NCBI GenBank assembly: GCA_019636835.1
Contig: JAHBWU010000040.1
Span: 1-36,197 of the forward strand
Length of the DNA stretch: 36,197 bases
Origin: Nitrospira sp.
GTDB lineage: Bacteria; Nitrospirota; Nitrospiria; Nitrospirales; Nitrospiraceae
Direction: 5' to 3'
Made by a program: the position numbers and the translations under genes. Of the stretch, positions 25,310-34,272 are shown piece after piece (positions within the stretch are counted from its first letter, which is position 1; each line of letters opens with the position of its first letter). The notes below the pieces were generated by a model, which was given only the letters and a program-made list of their open reading frames with translations, did not search any database and was not told the origin of the DNA.

Positions 25310-25667
25310 CTTTCTCACCTACTGATGACGCACTCCATTCATAAACTATTGGCCAGCCAAAGAGAGGTACGGTATATCCTGTCCGAACTCTTGGTTCATT
25401 CATCAACACTCAACACACTATTTCTATTTTGCGAACTGATGTCAAGCCGATGCTGCTAGATATAATCTCGCAGTGTAGTCATATGAGTACAGATTGTAGG
25501 TTGACATCCTTGCGCCGAGTTCCCATGGTGAGGCCGTAAAAGATACGCTATACACACGGCGACAAGGAGCGCATTCTAGGGTAGACGAGGAAAACACAAA
25601 AGACGAGTGCTCGTAGGAGGGAGTTGTTGAAGACGTGGGGATGGATATTTAGCGTTTTATGTATGGA
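25310..25667. other. AT-rich intergenic region, no gene supported
   Basis: The spacer lies between the acyltransferase start and the end of the membrane-anchored protein gene. A TTGACA at 25501-25506 has no acceptable -10 at the right distance, so I call no promoter. Confidence 0.4.
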
Positions 25668-26291
25668 TCAATCCGCCTCATTCCATTTCTCGCAACGGCT
25701 CAGGTGTTGAATGGAGGTATCCCGCCAGATCAGGCACAGTTGCGTTTCATGTGGATTCCCAAAAATATCAACGTACGACACGATTCCAAGTATCACGATG
25801 AGCCAATCTTTGCGCTCCAAATGCATGCCTTGCACGTCGGTGAGCGGGGCTATCAAAGAAACGCTCTGAGGCACGACAGATCCGGCACTGATCTCTCTAA
25901 TGGTTTCGGCATCGGTGGTCAATTTCAGAGGCATCTCCCAGTCAGGAAGCTTGTTGGAGGTCCAGACGGTCATTACGAGACGGGTTTTGGTCGTCAGTGC
26001 AGGGGAGCGCCCGGTATTTTTGAGGAGAACCGTTGCTGTTGGGACGTTGTGTTGGACGAGTGGACCGACGATTGTTGCTTCCTGAACTTCCACCATCGCG
26101 CGGTCAGCAGTCTGATGGGTCTTCTCTTGCATCGACACAATGATGGAGACCGCGACAAGAACGAGTGCAAGGAACGCGACCAAACCACTCAATAGATACC
26201 TGCGTTTTTTCAGGGCGCCTTGCAAGCTCGCCGGCTCGAAGGGCGGCTCTTGCTGTTTGGCGCTGGAATCCTGCCTACAAGGGTTTGTCAT
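25668..26291 (-). CDS. Membrane-anchored protein of unknown function
   Basis: The product is 207 residues: a ~30-residue N-terminal cytoplasmic segment ending in KKRR, one transmembrane helix at ~33-53 (LLSGLVAFLALVLVAVSIIVS), then ~150 residues outside. The outer part is mostly beta (ATVLLKNTGRSPALTTKTRLVMTVWT, QSVSLIAPLTDVQGMHLERKDWLIVILGIVSYVDIFG), with NTGRSPA suggesting an immunoglobulin-like fold common in such anchors. No family is recognised. It starts 57 bp after the PD40 gene on the same strand and may be co-transcribed, although I see no ribosome-binding site for ATG 26291. Confidence 0.7.
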   Translation of the reverse strand: MTNPCRQDSSAKQQEPPFEPASLQGALKKRRYLLSGLVAFLALVLVAVSIIVSMQEKTHQTADRAMVEVQEATIVGPLVQHNVPTATVLLKNTGRSPALTTKTRLVMTVWTSNKLPDWEMPLKLTTDAETIREISAGSVVPQSVSLIAPLTDVQGMHLERKDWLIVILGIVSYVDIFGNPHETQLCLIWRDTSIQHLSRCEKWNEAD

Positions 26292-26348
26292 TCATTGGTT
26301 GAAGAGGTCTCAGGTCTGTAAACTCCCTTTCCGGTACGGGACAGTCAA

Positions 26349-27416
26349 TCATTTTGTATCGCTCGACATTCCTGCGCTGTTGATCAGCAAATTGGGTGGC
26401 GGCCCGATCGGCTCAAAATTCTTCAGCAATGGAACGTCATCTTTGTGAACCCACCGCATATCGTGATTATACGAATCCCGCGGGCCCACACTCCCCGTGA
26501 ACGTCTTGCCGTCAGGGGTAAAGGTCCAACACATATCTTCGCCGGCCGTGTTGATCGTATCGCCGAGGTTCAAGGGCTCTTGCCATTCACCCTGTGGATT
26601 CTGGTAGGCAATCCACATATCATGTCCTCCTCGCGAGCCCATGTCTGGACGTGTACTGGTGACAATGAGGCTCTTGCCATCTTTTGACAAACCGGTCCAG
26701 TGCATATGGTCCCGGTAGGGCGAATTGATCCTCGGTCCCAGGCTCTCCGGTTTCTGCCACACGCCGTCCTTCTTCTCGACTTTCCAGATGTCGCTGTCCT
26801 GGGTGACCCCCGGCTGCTGGTAGTTGAAATAGATTAAGCTGTCGGACGCAATAATCGGGCAGTGTTCCTCGCCGGTGGGCGTATTGAGGTGGGGCAGCTC
26901 CGGGACCTCGTTCCAGTTTCTGGCCGGTTGCCAGACGCCGTTGATTTTCTGGGTGACATAGAGGTCGCCGGTGGAGAGATTCCCCGGTTCGTATCGTGTG
27001 AAATACACGACATTGCCGTCATCCGAGAGGCTCGGCTCCAGCTCCCAGGCGGAGGTATTGATGTTCGGTCCCACGGTGGGATTGATGCCCGGTCCCAAAT
27101 GAATCGGGGCTTGCCACGTCCCGTTCACCTTGTGCGCCATCCAGATATCAAAGTTGTAAGGCACCCCCGGCGAGGGAATGCTGCCTGGGCGCCCGGAGAC
27201 GAAGATGGCCGTGTTTCCGTCGGCACTGTAGGTCATCTCGATCTCTGAGTCTGATGAGTTAATGGGCTCCCCCATGCTCTTCGAGAGCGAAGAACTCATC
27301 TGTGCATGTCCGCTGTGTGGCATCTCCATGCCGGACATCGCAGAGGTCACGGGAGGAGCGAGCAGGAGGGTGAGTAGTGCCAGACAGTGATGAGGAAGTA
27401 CCCGTGGTGCGTTCAT
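26349..27416 (-). CDS. Secreted PD40/TolB-like beta-propeller protein
   Basis: This 355-residue protein has a cleavable signal peptide at 1-26 (CLALLTLLLAPPVTSAMS), a Met/His-rich stretch (MSGMEMPHSGHAQM) and then repeated PD40-type blades. Recognisable blades are EIEMTYSADGNTAIFVSGRPG, WELEPSLSDDGNVVYFTRYE, GLSKDGKSLIVTSTRPDMG and CWTFTPDGKTFTGSVGPR. These are separated by DIWMAHKVNGTWQAPIHLG-type segments, of which at least four copies occur. The blades resemble TolB C-terminal WD40-like repeats, usually involved in protein or carbohydrate contacts in the periplasm. No enzymatic motif is visible. GGAGG precedes the ATG at 27416. The Met/His-rich segment right after the signal might bind copper, which is a guess. 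Confidence 0.85.
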   Translation of the reverse strand: MNAPRVLPHHCLALLTLLLAPPVTSAMSGMEMPHSGHAQMSSSLSKSMGEPINSSDSEIEMTYSADGNTAIFVSGRPGSIPSPGVPYNFDIWMAHKVNGTWQAPIHLGPGINPTVGPNINTSAWELEPSLSDDGNVVYFTRYEPGNLSTGDLYVTQKINGVWQPARNWNEVPELPHLNTPTGEEHCPIIASDSLIYFNYQQPGVTQDSDIWKVEKKDGVWQKPESLGPRINSPYRDHMHWTGLSKDGKSLIVTSTRPDMGSRGGHDMWIAYQNPQGEWQEPLNLGDTINTAGEDMCWTFTPDGKTFTGSVGPRDSYNHDMRWVHKDDVPLLKNFEPIGPPPNLLINSAGMSSDTK

Positions 27417-28484
27417 AGCAACCTCCGTGTTCTGAAAGTCAGTCTATCAATCGCACTGCGCAGTGTGCGCGGTCATCCACTCGCTCGTGCCGTCACCACA
27501 ATGGCTTGCATGGTTGAGCGGTACGGGTTGTCTCCACCGGTCTGCGCGAACGCGGTCGCCACGGCATCGACGATGGGGCCAGACGACCCGCCGCGTGCGT
27601 GAATTTTAGCGAGGACCGGCGCACCTTCGATCAGTCCAATTGCTTTTCCGGCCATTGAAAATTGACGACTACAGTTTGCTGTGAAACGCGGCAACTGAAA
27701 TACTACTCCGGTGATGTACGGCGGATCAATTGAGATGATGAGTCAGAAAATGTCTGGCACCATTGTGGACGGCGTAGAGCTTGCGCAATTTGCAAGAGCC
27801 ACTAAACCAAAGGTCGGCGTCTTTATTCAGAATGATGACGGAGATGCCTGGTGGCTACACAATCGCCGGTACTGTTGGTTTTCGCAAAGCCTCGTCGAAG
27901 CTTCCTACGGAGGAGGGCGAGGGATCTTGTGAGAGAACTGTGGGCATGAGCTGAACCTGAAGGATCTCCAGATACGCTGCGATTTACAGCGACTGCTTGG
28001 AGGGATTTTCGCCCAGAAGGAAACCGGCTGACGTCAATCCAAGCCTCGCAACCGATCGAGGTCAGTTCTGTCGGTGGTGAAATGGTTTCATACCCAGTAG
28101 GGCTATAAGAAATGAAATTCATGTCTTGAACCGTTAGAACAGTGGCCCCACTGTACGATGCAGACTCCGTAACAGCCCATTCCTCTCTAGTAGGTCCGCA
28201 GTCTTCTCAGGGCCTCCTAGGGGTTTGCCAAGTCGATCGCGCCTGAGTAATGAACCGACTCCCTGTTTCAAGGTGAAGCAAGGGGGATGCCACATGACCG
28301 ATTGAACAAGATAAGGCCGGCTTTTCGTTCATTGTGCTGATTTTGAAGGGTAACGATTCCTCAAGCGGACTTCATGAGGATTGAGACCCTGTATCCTGAA
28401 GGATGCAGAGATGTATCTCAATGTACGTGGGGGAATCCGATGGGGGAGCCGATCAGCCTGTGCAGGGGGTGTGGGAGGCGGAGA
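27417..28484. other. Long region with little coding support
   Basis: About 1 kb holds only short frames. The minus-strand frame at 27473-27655 is listed separately at low confidence. Frames at 27711-27932 (plus) and 27823-28122 (minus) overlap each other and have no recognisable content. A near-perfect hairpin (CTGTATCC/GGATGCAG) lies near 28390 without a T tract. This could be decayed coding sequence or a regulatory region. Confidence 0.4.
27473..27655 (-). CDS. Possible small gene or gene remnant
   Basis: About 60 codons from ATG 27655 (a TTG at 27694 would add 13). The sequence reads MAGKAIGLIEGAPVLAKIHARG ... AVATAFAQTGGDNPYRS with G/C-ending codons like the surrounding genes, which is why I keep it. 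It has no recognised family, no ribosome-binding site and no obvious partner, so it may be the eroded end of a larger gene. Confidence 0.25.
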   Translation of the reverse strand: MAGKAIGLIEGAPVLAKIHARGGSSGPIVDAVATAFAQTGGDNPYRSTMQAIVVTARASG

Positions 28485-28904
28485 CTAGAACTCTCCTGCG
28501 TTAGCTTCTCGGACTCGTTCCGCTGGGATGCTGAGTGCAGCTAAGAGGTAGTCTTTGAATTGATCACTGTAGGATTGGACGGCGATGGCTCGTTGCATAC
28601 AGAGCAGCCAGGCATCACGTTCCTCGTACCCAATGGGAAACTGTTTGTGGAATCCAGGAATGCTGATCGGCCCATAGTGCTGCTGAAACAGCCTGGGGCC
28701 TCCCAGCCAGCCGCACAAGAAGTAGGTCAGCTTCCGGCGTGATTCGGATAGATCCGGGGGATGCATGCGTCTGATAGTTTCAGCCTCCGGCAGCGTGTCC
28801 ATGTTGATGTAAAATTCGTCCACCAAGCGAGTGATCCCCGCAAGTTCACCCGCTTCCTGATACGGAGTGGTTCGCCTGCCGTCTTCCTGTTCATCAGCGG
28901 ACAT
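28485..28904 (-). CDS. Group II truncated hemoglobin
   Basis: This 139-residue 2-over-2 globin binds heme and reacts with oxygen or nitric oxide in the cytoplasm. Family features are TPYQEAGELAGITRLVDEFY at the start, MHPPDLSESRRKLTYFLCGWLGGP in the middle (the group II pattern with conserved Trp-x-Gly-Gly-Pro), and GFHKQFPIGYEERDAWLLCM, where the His is the proximal heme ligand. In group II proteins this part usually reads R-x-x-H-x-x-F-x-I-G, which fits. The gene follows the YgfZ-type gene by 21 bp on the same strand and is probably co-transcribed. In a nitrifier it could handle nitric oxide, an inference from lifestyle only. Confidence 0.92.
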   Translation of the reverse strand: MSADEQEDGRRTTPYQEAGELAGITRLVDEFYINMDTLPEAETIRRMHPPDLSESRRKLTYFLCGWLGGPRLFQQHYGPISIPGFHKQFPIGYEERDAWLLCMQRAIAVQSYSDQFKDYLLAALSIPAERVREANAGEF

Positions 28905-28925
28905 ATGTCTTCGCGGGGTCTGGTG

Positions 28926-30017
28926 TTATTGCTTGGTGTAGAAGGGTAAGGTTTGAATGGTGGCCGGATGTCTGCCGCCATCGAATTCCACGGTCAGTTC
29001 TGTCGCGGGCTTACTGAAGTCGCGCAGAGGAAATCCGAAGGCAACGACCTTGTTGAGCTGAGGGGAACGGACGGCGCTGCTGATCCAGCCCACCTCACGA
29101 TCACCGTTGTACAATTTGGCTCCATGCGGTGGAACGACTGAGTCTCGTAGCACCAATCCGACGAGCTTTCGGCGCACGTTGCCGTATGTATCCATGCGTG
29201 CGACGACTTCTTGTCCAGGATAGCACCCTTTGTTCAGGCTGAAAGCCTTTTCCTCAAGATTGGCTTCGGGCGGGACAATCTTTTCGTTCAAATCAGGCCC
29301 GGCCTTAGGAAGACCGGCTTCGAGGCGCAAGGCTTCTCGCGCGTGGGTTCCGATTGCCTTTATGCCGAATTTGTCTCCGGCCTGCATGGTGCTGGTCCAA
29401 GCGGTTAGGAGGCTATCCGTGGGAAGCAACACTTCAATATCAACTTCACCCGTTTCTTCGGTATGTAACACCAGGGCATGATGTCCGCCGATCTGTGCGG
29501 TGACAAAATCGACCGGCTTTAAATCCGTGACGTCCACACCAAACGCGGATTGCACCACATGTGGGGCCTTGGGTCCGCTGATCAACAACAGTCCCCAACT
29601 CTCGGCACAGTTTTCCATTTTGGCTTTGGTTCCGTAAAGCAGGAATTTGCGTAGAGCCTGGAACGTGGTTTCCCCGATCTCGCCCACATCTTCCAGCATG
29701 ACGGCTTCTGTCTGCATGTACAGGCGGAAGTACGTGACCATCTTGCCTTTGTGAGTCAACAGGCTGGAATAGCGGCCTTGTCCTGGTTGGAGGGGAAGGA
29801 TGTCGTTGCTGATGACGCTTTGCAACCACTTCACGCGATCTTCGCCCGTGACCCGAATTTTGCCGCGATGAGAGAGATCGGCTATCCCTACTGTCTGACG
29901 GACGGCACGATGTTCGGCCGCGACATCGCCGTAGTGGGCCGGTATTTCCCAGTCGGTGATTTCCTCAAACGTCGCTCCGAGTTGAGCATGTTGCCCATGA
30001 AGCCGTGATCGTTTCAT
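28926..30017 (-). CDS. ygfZ: YgfZ/GcvT-like folate-binding protein
   Basis: The product is 363 residues from ATG 30017; an earlier start at 30098 would overlap the neighbouring gene. The family signature KGCYPGQEVVARMDTYG is intact, with the conserved Cys. The N-terminal part (YGDVAAEHRAVRQTVGIADLSHRGKIRVTGEDRV) is the GcvT fold, and the C-terminus is the small beta-barrel (VGLVLRDSVVPPHGAKLY). YgfZ uses a folate cofactor to help build or repair certain iron-sulfur clusters. The protein lacks the longer layout of true glycine-cleavage T proteins and there are no other gcv genes here. It lies 10 bp after the receiver-like gene and 21 bp before the hemoglobin gene, in one transcript. The symbol is used for family resemblance. 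Confidence 0.85.
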   Translation of the reverse strand: MKRSRLHGQHAQLGATFEEITDWEIPAHYGDVAAEHRAVRQTVGIADLSHRGKIRVTGEDRVKWLQSVISNDILPLQPGQGRYSSLLTHKGKMVTYFRLYMQTEAVMLEDVGEIGETTFQALRKFLLYGTKAKMENCAESWGLLLISGPKAPHVVQSAFGVDVTDLKPVDFVTAQIGGHHALVLHTEETGEVDIEVLLPTDSLLTAWTSTMQAGDKFGIKAIGTHAREALRLEAGLPKAGPDLNEKIVPPEANLEEKAFSLNKGCYPGQEVVARMDTYGNVRRKLVGLVLRDSVVPPHGAKLYNGDREVGWISSAVRSPQLNKVVAFGFPLRDFSKPATELTVEFDGGRHPATIQTLPFYTKQ

Positions 30018-30027
30018 CGAGAATCTC

Positions 30028-30426
30028 TCACGCCTTACCCCGTACGCCTGACGCGAATAATTCTTCCACCAGTTCCCTCGTGCGGGCTGAAAACTCATTG
30101 CGGGAGACGACCTTCGTTACGCCAAGCGCTTTCGCACGGTTCCAGGCATCGACTTCTTCATGATTGGCAAAGGCCAGCGTCGGAATGCCCTTCAACCGTG
30201 GATCGCCTTTCAGCTTTTCCAACGCCTGAAAGGCGTCAAGAGTCAGATCGTTCATATTGAAGATGATCATCTCCGGGTCCACGGACAGGGCTTTGTCGAC
30301 AATATCCGGTTGTGTGCGTGCTTTTTCAAGCCGGTATTCCGGTTGCCGCAATGCGTCGCGGACTTTTGTGTAAAAGAAAAGATCTGTAATGGCGACCAGG
30401 ATGGTCTTTTGGTTTGTTTGGTTCAT
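30028..30426 (-). CDS. Degenerate receiver-domain protein (pseudo-receiver)
   Basis: The product is 132 residues if it starts at ATG 30426 (MNQTNQKTILVAITD); the frame is also open upstream to 30492, through a simple repeat. The fold is a CheY-like receiver: beta1 TILVAITDLFF, beta3 DPEMIIFNMND, beta4 IPTLAFANH, beta5 VTKVVSRNEF. The phospho-acceptor position in beta3 is Asn57, not Asp, and the conserved Lys after beta5 is replaced (VVSRN), so it is probably not phosphorylated. It may act by constitutive protein contact. It lies between the TPR gene (upstream, about 76 bp from this start) and ygfZ (10 bp downstream). No ribosome-binding site is visible, so the start is uncertain. Confidence 0.75.
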   Translation of the reverse strand: MNQTNQKTILVAITDLFFYTKVRDALRQPEYRLEKARTQPDIVDKALSVDPEMIIFNMNDLTLDAFQALEKLKGDPRLKGIPTLAFANHEEVDAWNRAKALGVTKVVSRNEFSARTRELVEELFASGVRGKA

Positions 30427-30500
30427 TTGGTTTATCTGGTCTGTTTGGTGAAGGCCCTCAACGAGAGAAACGAGACAAACGCAAAGAACCAAACAAACAG
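30406..30500. repeat. Low-complexity (TTTGGT-like) simple repeat
   Basis: On the plus strand this stretch is a drifting array built from TTTGGT, GTTTG and ATCTGGT, with an AAACGAGA-like half further on. On the minus strand it encodes NQINQMNQTNQ just ahead of the receiver-like fold. It spans the likely start of the pseudo-receiver gene and the spacer to the TPR gene. Confidence 0.7.
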
Positions 30501-30502
30501 CA

Positions 30503-31018
30503 TCAGTTCAGCGAGCTGACCAATCGTCCGAGCGCCTTCCTGGCCAACGCGTAGTTTGGGTCCAGGGCGAGCGCTTTCTTATACGAATCGATGGCCTCCG
30601 TCCAGTTTCCTTTTCGCTCGTAGACGCGGCCGAGATTGAGGTGCGGATAGGCCGGACTCTCGTAACGCTTGGCATGTATCGCCTTCTGAAACCAGGGAAT
30701 GGCCTCGTCGAATTCACCCTTCTCAATCAGATAGGCGCCGATATCATTATAGGGGTTGCCGAAGTCCGGATCCTGCGCGATGGCCTTGTGACATTCCTCA
30801 ATCGCCTCGTCAATCCGCCCCATCCAGCTATAGGTCCACCCCAAAAACGTATACGCTTCGGCAGTGGGATGGGTGGCAAGCGATTTCTTGTAAAGGTTGA
30901 CGGCCTCTTCCAGTTCGCGCTTCATCTGTTGGTCATAGGCCTGCTGAAAGAGATCCCACGCCTGGCGCTTGTCTTCTTCGCGCCCTTCGCCTTGGATTAA
31001 AAAATCTTGAATATCCAT
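30503..31018 (-). CDS. TPR-repeat protein
   Basis: The product is 171 residues from ATG 31018 (MDIQDFLIQGEGREED); the frame is open further upstream, but that part lies in the palindromic element and is unlikely to be coding. Three to four tetratricopeptide repeats follow a lead helix: LEEAVNLYKKSLATHPTAEAY, GRIDEAIEECHKAIAQDPDFGNPY, GEFDEAIPWFQKAIHAKRYESP and NWTEAIDSYKKALALDPNYALAR, each close to 34 residues. TPRs mediate protein binding. The protein is cytoplasmic (no signal peptide). It is the first gene of the unit continuing into the pseudo-receiver, ygfZ and truncated hemoglobin genes. Confidence 0.9.
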   Translation of the reverse strand: MDIQDFLIQGEGREEDKRQAWDLFQQAYDQQMKRELEEAVNLYKKSLATHPTAEAYTFLGWTYSWMGRIDEAIEECHKAIAQDPDFGNPYNDIGAYLIEKGEFDEAIPWFQKAIHAKRYESPAYPHLNLGRVYERKGNWTEAIDSYKKALALDPNYALARKALGRLVSSLN

Positions 31019-31021
31019 GGT

Positions 31022-31144
31022 CAGTCTGCTGAAAAAGGTCTCCGGCTTCGTTCTCGGTCGTGCGAACTCCTCAACGTACTGAGAAGTACGCCTCCGGGTC
31101 CGCACTCCCTGCGGCCTTGCCGGCTGACCTTTTTGATCAGCCTG
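31022..31144. repeat. Palindromic intergenic element with terminal inverted repeats
   Basis: The left end CAGTCTGCTGAAAAAGGTC (31022-31040) and right end GACCTTTTTGATCAGCCTG (31126-31144) are inverted copies, 16 of 19 positions matching. Inside, CGTACT-GAGA-AGTACG at 31075-31090 is a perfect 6-bp hairpin with a GAGA loop, extended outward imperfectly to GTGCG/CGCAC. It has the same end motif and core as the element at 21944-22178. It lies between the TPR gene start and the end of thi4, so it could act on transcript termination. Confidence 0.8.
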
Positions 31145-31174
31145 CAGGCTACCAACATACAGCCCTGTCTCTCA

Positions 31175-31975
31175 CTACTCCTGTTTCAATTTTTTCCTGA
31201 TCAATTCCGCTCCATATCGTCCGGACAGCAGCATCGAGCCGAAGGCCGGGCCCATTCTCGGGGTGCCGTACACGGCGGCCACAGCCAATCCGATGACGAA
31301 GCAATTTGGATACACTTCTCCGGTACGATCCATCACCTCTTCCTCAGATCGTGCGACCCACATGGCGCCGTTTCCCGGGACCTTATCATACAGGTTCCGC
31401 TTGTGAAGGAGTTCGACCAGGACAGCATCGTGGCCGGTGGCATCAACTACGATCTTGCTCTCAAGAGCGATGGGATCGACATGGATGATATCATGACCGG
31501 CCATCTCGGCGGTGGTGTTGTTGACGACGACCCCTTCCAATAGGCCGTCATGGCGCAGGATCAGATCCACCACCCGCGTCAGGTTCATGATCTTGGCGCC
31601 GGCATTGTACGCGGCGGCAATCAGGGCTCCTGTGGCGTGCGGTGGATCGACCATGTACATTCCCTCGCACTCTTTGATCCGCTTGCAAGGCACGCCGATC
31701 TCTTCGAGGATTTCATTCGCCGGCTCACAGATCGTCGCCTTGTTCATGAGGTACCCGCCGGACCAAAATCCACCACCGAGAGCCAGGCTTTGTTCGATGA
31801 GGAGTGTGCGAAATCCCATCGCGGCCAAATCGTGCGCGCAAATAAGCCCCGATGGCCCCGCTCCGACGATGATCACGTCGCTCTCGATCAACTGATCAAA
31901 CTCTTTATAGTATTCCCGGGCGATCTGCCGGGTGATATCTCGTTCACGTAACGGGGCTGGTCGCGGTTTGGCCAT
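31175..31975 (-). CDS. thi4: Thiazole synthase Thi4, sulfide-dependent type
   Basis: This 266-residue protein makes ADP-thiazole carboxylate, the thiazole half of thiamine, from NAD and glycine. The FAD/NAD-binding signature is DVIIVGAGPSGLICAHDLA at 33-51. Further family segments are EQSLALGGGFWSGGYLMNK, DPPHATGALIAAAYNAGA and VDATGHDAVLVELLHKRNL. At the position where yeast THI4 carries the sacrificed Cys205, this protein has His165 (HDIIHVDPIALE). Archaeal-type Thi4 with His uses free sulfide and turns over catalytically, so that is the expected mechanism here. It starts 10 bp after the thiC stop and shares the TPP-riboswitch-controlled transcript. The family belongs with the archaeal Thi4 rather than ThiG. 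Confidence 0.93.
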   Translation of the reverse strand: MAKPRPAPLRERDITRQIAREYYKEFDQLIESDVIIVGAGPSGLICAHDLAAMGFRTLLIEQSLALGGGFWSGGYLMNKATICEPANEILEEIGVPCKRIKECEGMYMVDPPHATGALIAAAYNAGAKIMNLTRVVDLILRHDGLLEGVVVNNTTAEMAGHDIIHVDPIALESKIVVDATGHDAVLVELLHKRNLYDKVPGNGAMWVARSEEEVMDRTGEVYPNCFVIGLAVAAVYGTPRMGPAFGSMLLSGRYGAELIRKKLKQE

Positions 31976-31984
31976 GTGGTGCTC

Positions 31985-33901
<1,917 letters not shown>

Positions 33902-33951
33902 TCATGGTTGGTCGATATGCGGAGCCCAAAACTGACGCGGTATTCCGGCAA

Positions 33952-33988
33952 TAAAAAAGCCGCTTCCCCAAGAGTAGGGAACGCGGCT
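33952..33988 (-). terminator. Intrinsic terminator / expression platform of the TPP riboswitch
   Basis: On the minus strand, AGCCGCGTTCCC pairs with GGGAAGCGGCT (11 pairs, one bulged G) around a short loop, followed by a T6 tract at 33957-33952. It lies 27 bp after the aptamer and 63 bp before thiC, as expected for ligand-controlled premature termination. Confidence 0.85.
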
Positions 33989-34015
33989 GAACCTCACGAG
34001 ATCCGCTGTCGTACG

Positions 34016-34098
34016 GCTTCCCTACGCTGGTATTACCCAGGTCAGGTTGTGAGGGTCGTCCGATCGTTCGGACTCTCAGCCTCAAGGCCCCCCTAGCT
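34016..34098 (-). ncRNA. TPP riboswitch (THI element) aptamer
   Basis: On the minus strand the conserved parts appear in order: GGGGGGCC, TTGAGGCTGAGAGT (the CUGAGA pyrimidine-sensor bulge), ACCCTCACAACCTGACCTGGG, TAATACCAGCGTAGGGAAGC. P1 is short (GCT with AGC), and the variable arm at 34058-34073 is a perfect 6-bp hairpin with an ACGA loop. It lies directly before the terminator and thiC, so thiamine pyrophosphate should switch off thiC-thi4 transcription. Confidence 0.96.
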
Positions 34099-34114
34099 CT
34101 AGCTATTGCTGATG

Positions 34115-34144
34115 ATCGTATTCCTTGGAGATGACCCAAGTCAA
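34115..34144 (-). promoter_or_regulatory. Candidate sigma-70 promoter of thiC-thi4
   Basis: TTGACT at 34144-34139 (5/6 to -35) is followed after 18 bases by TACGAT at 34120-34115 (4/6 to -10). A transcript would start about 34108, ten bases before the TPP aptamer, which strongly favours this placement. Pattern plus position only. Confidence 0.5.
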
Positions 34145-34272
34145 TCGGCTATTAGACCTATCCGTCTACTATCCTTTGGGGCGACCGACTAGGACTTTTC
34201 CTCGTAGGGCCATTCGTTGATTGTGAGGGGAGGCTATCGTAGAATGAATTCCCTTACGGTTGGAGGAATATT

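Noticed and set aside
25501..25529. TTGACA as a promoter -35 box
   Set aside because: No -10-like hexamer at 16-18 bases spacing.
27711..28122. Two overlapping short frames on opposite strands
   Set aside because: Neither has a recognisable domain or a convincing ribosome-binding site.
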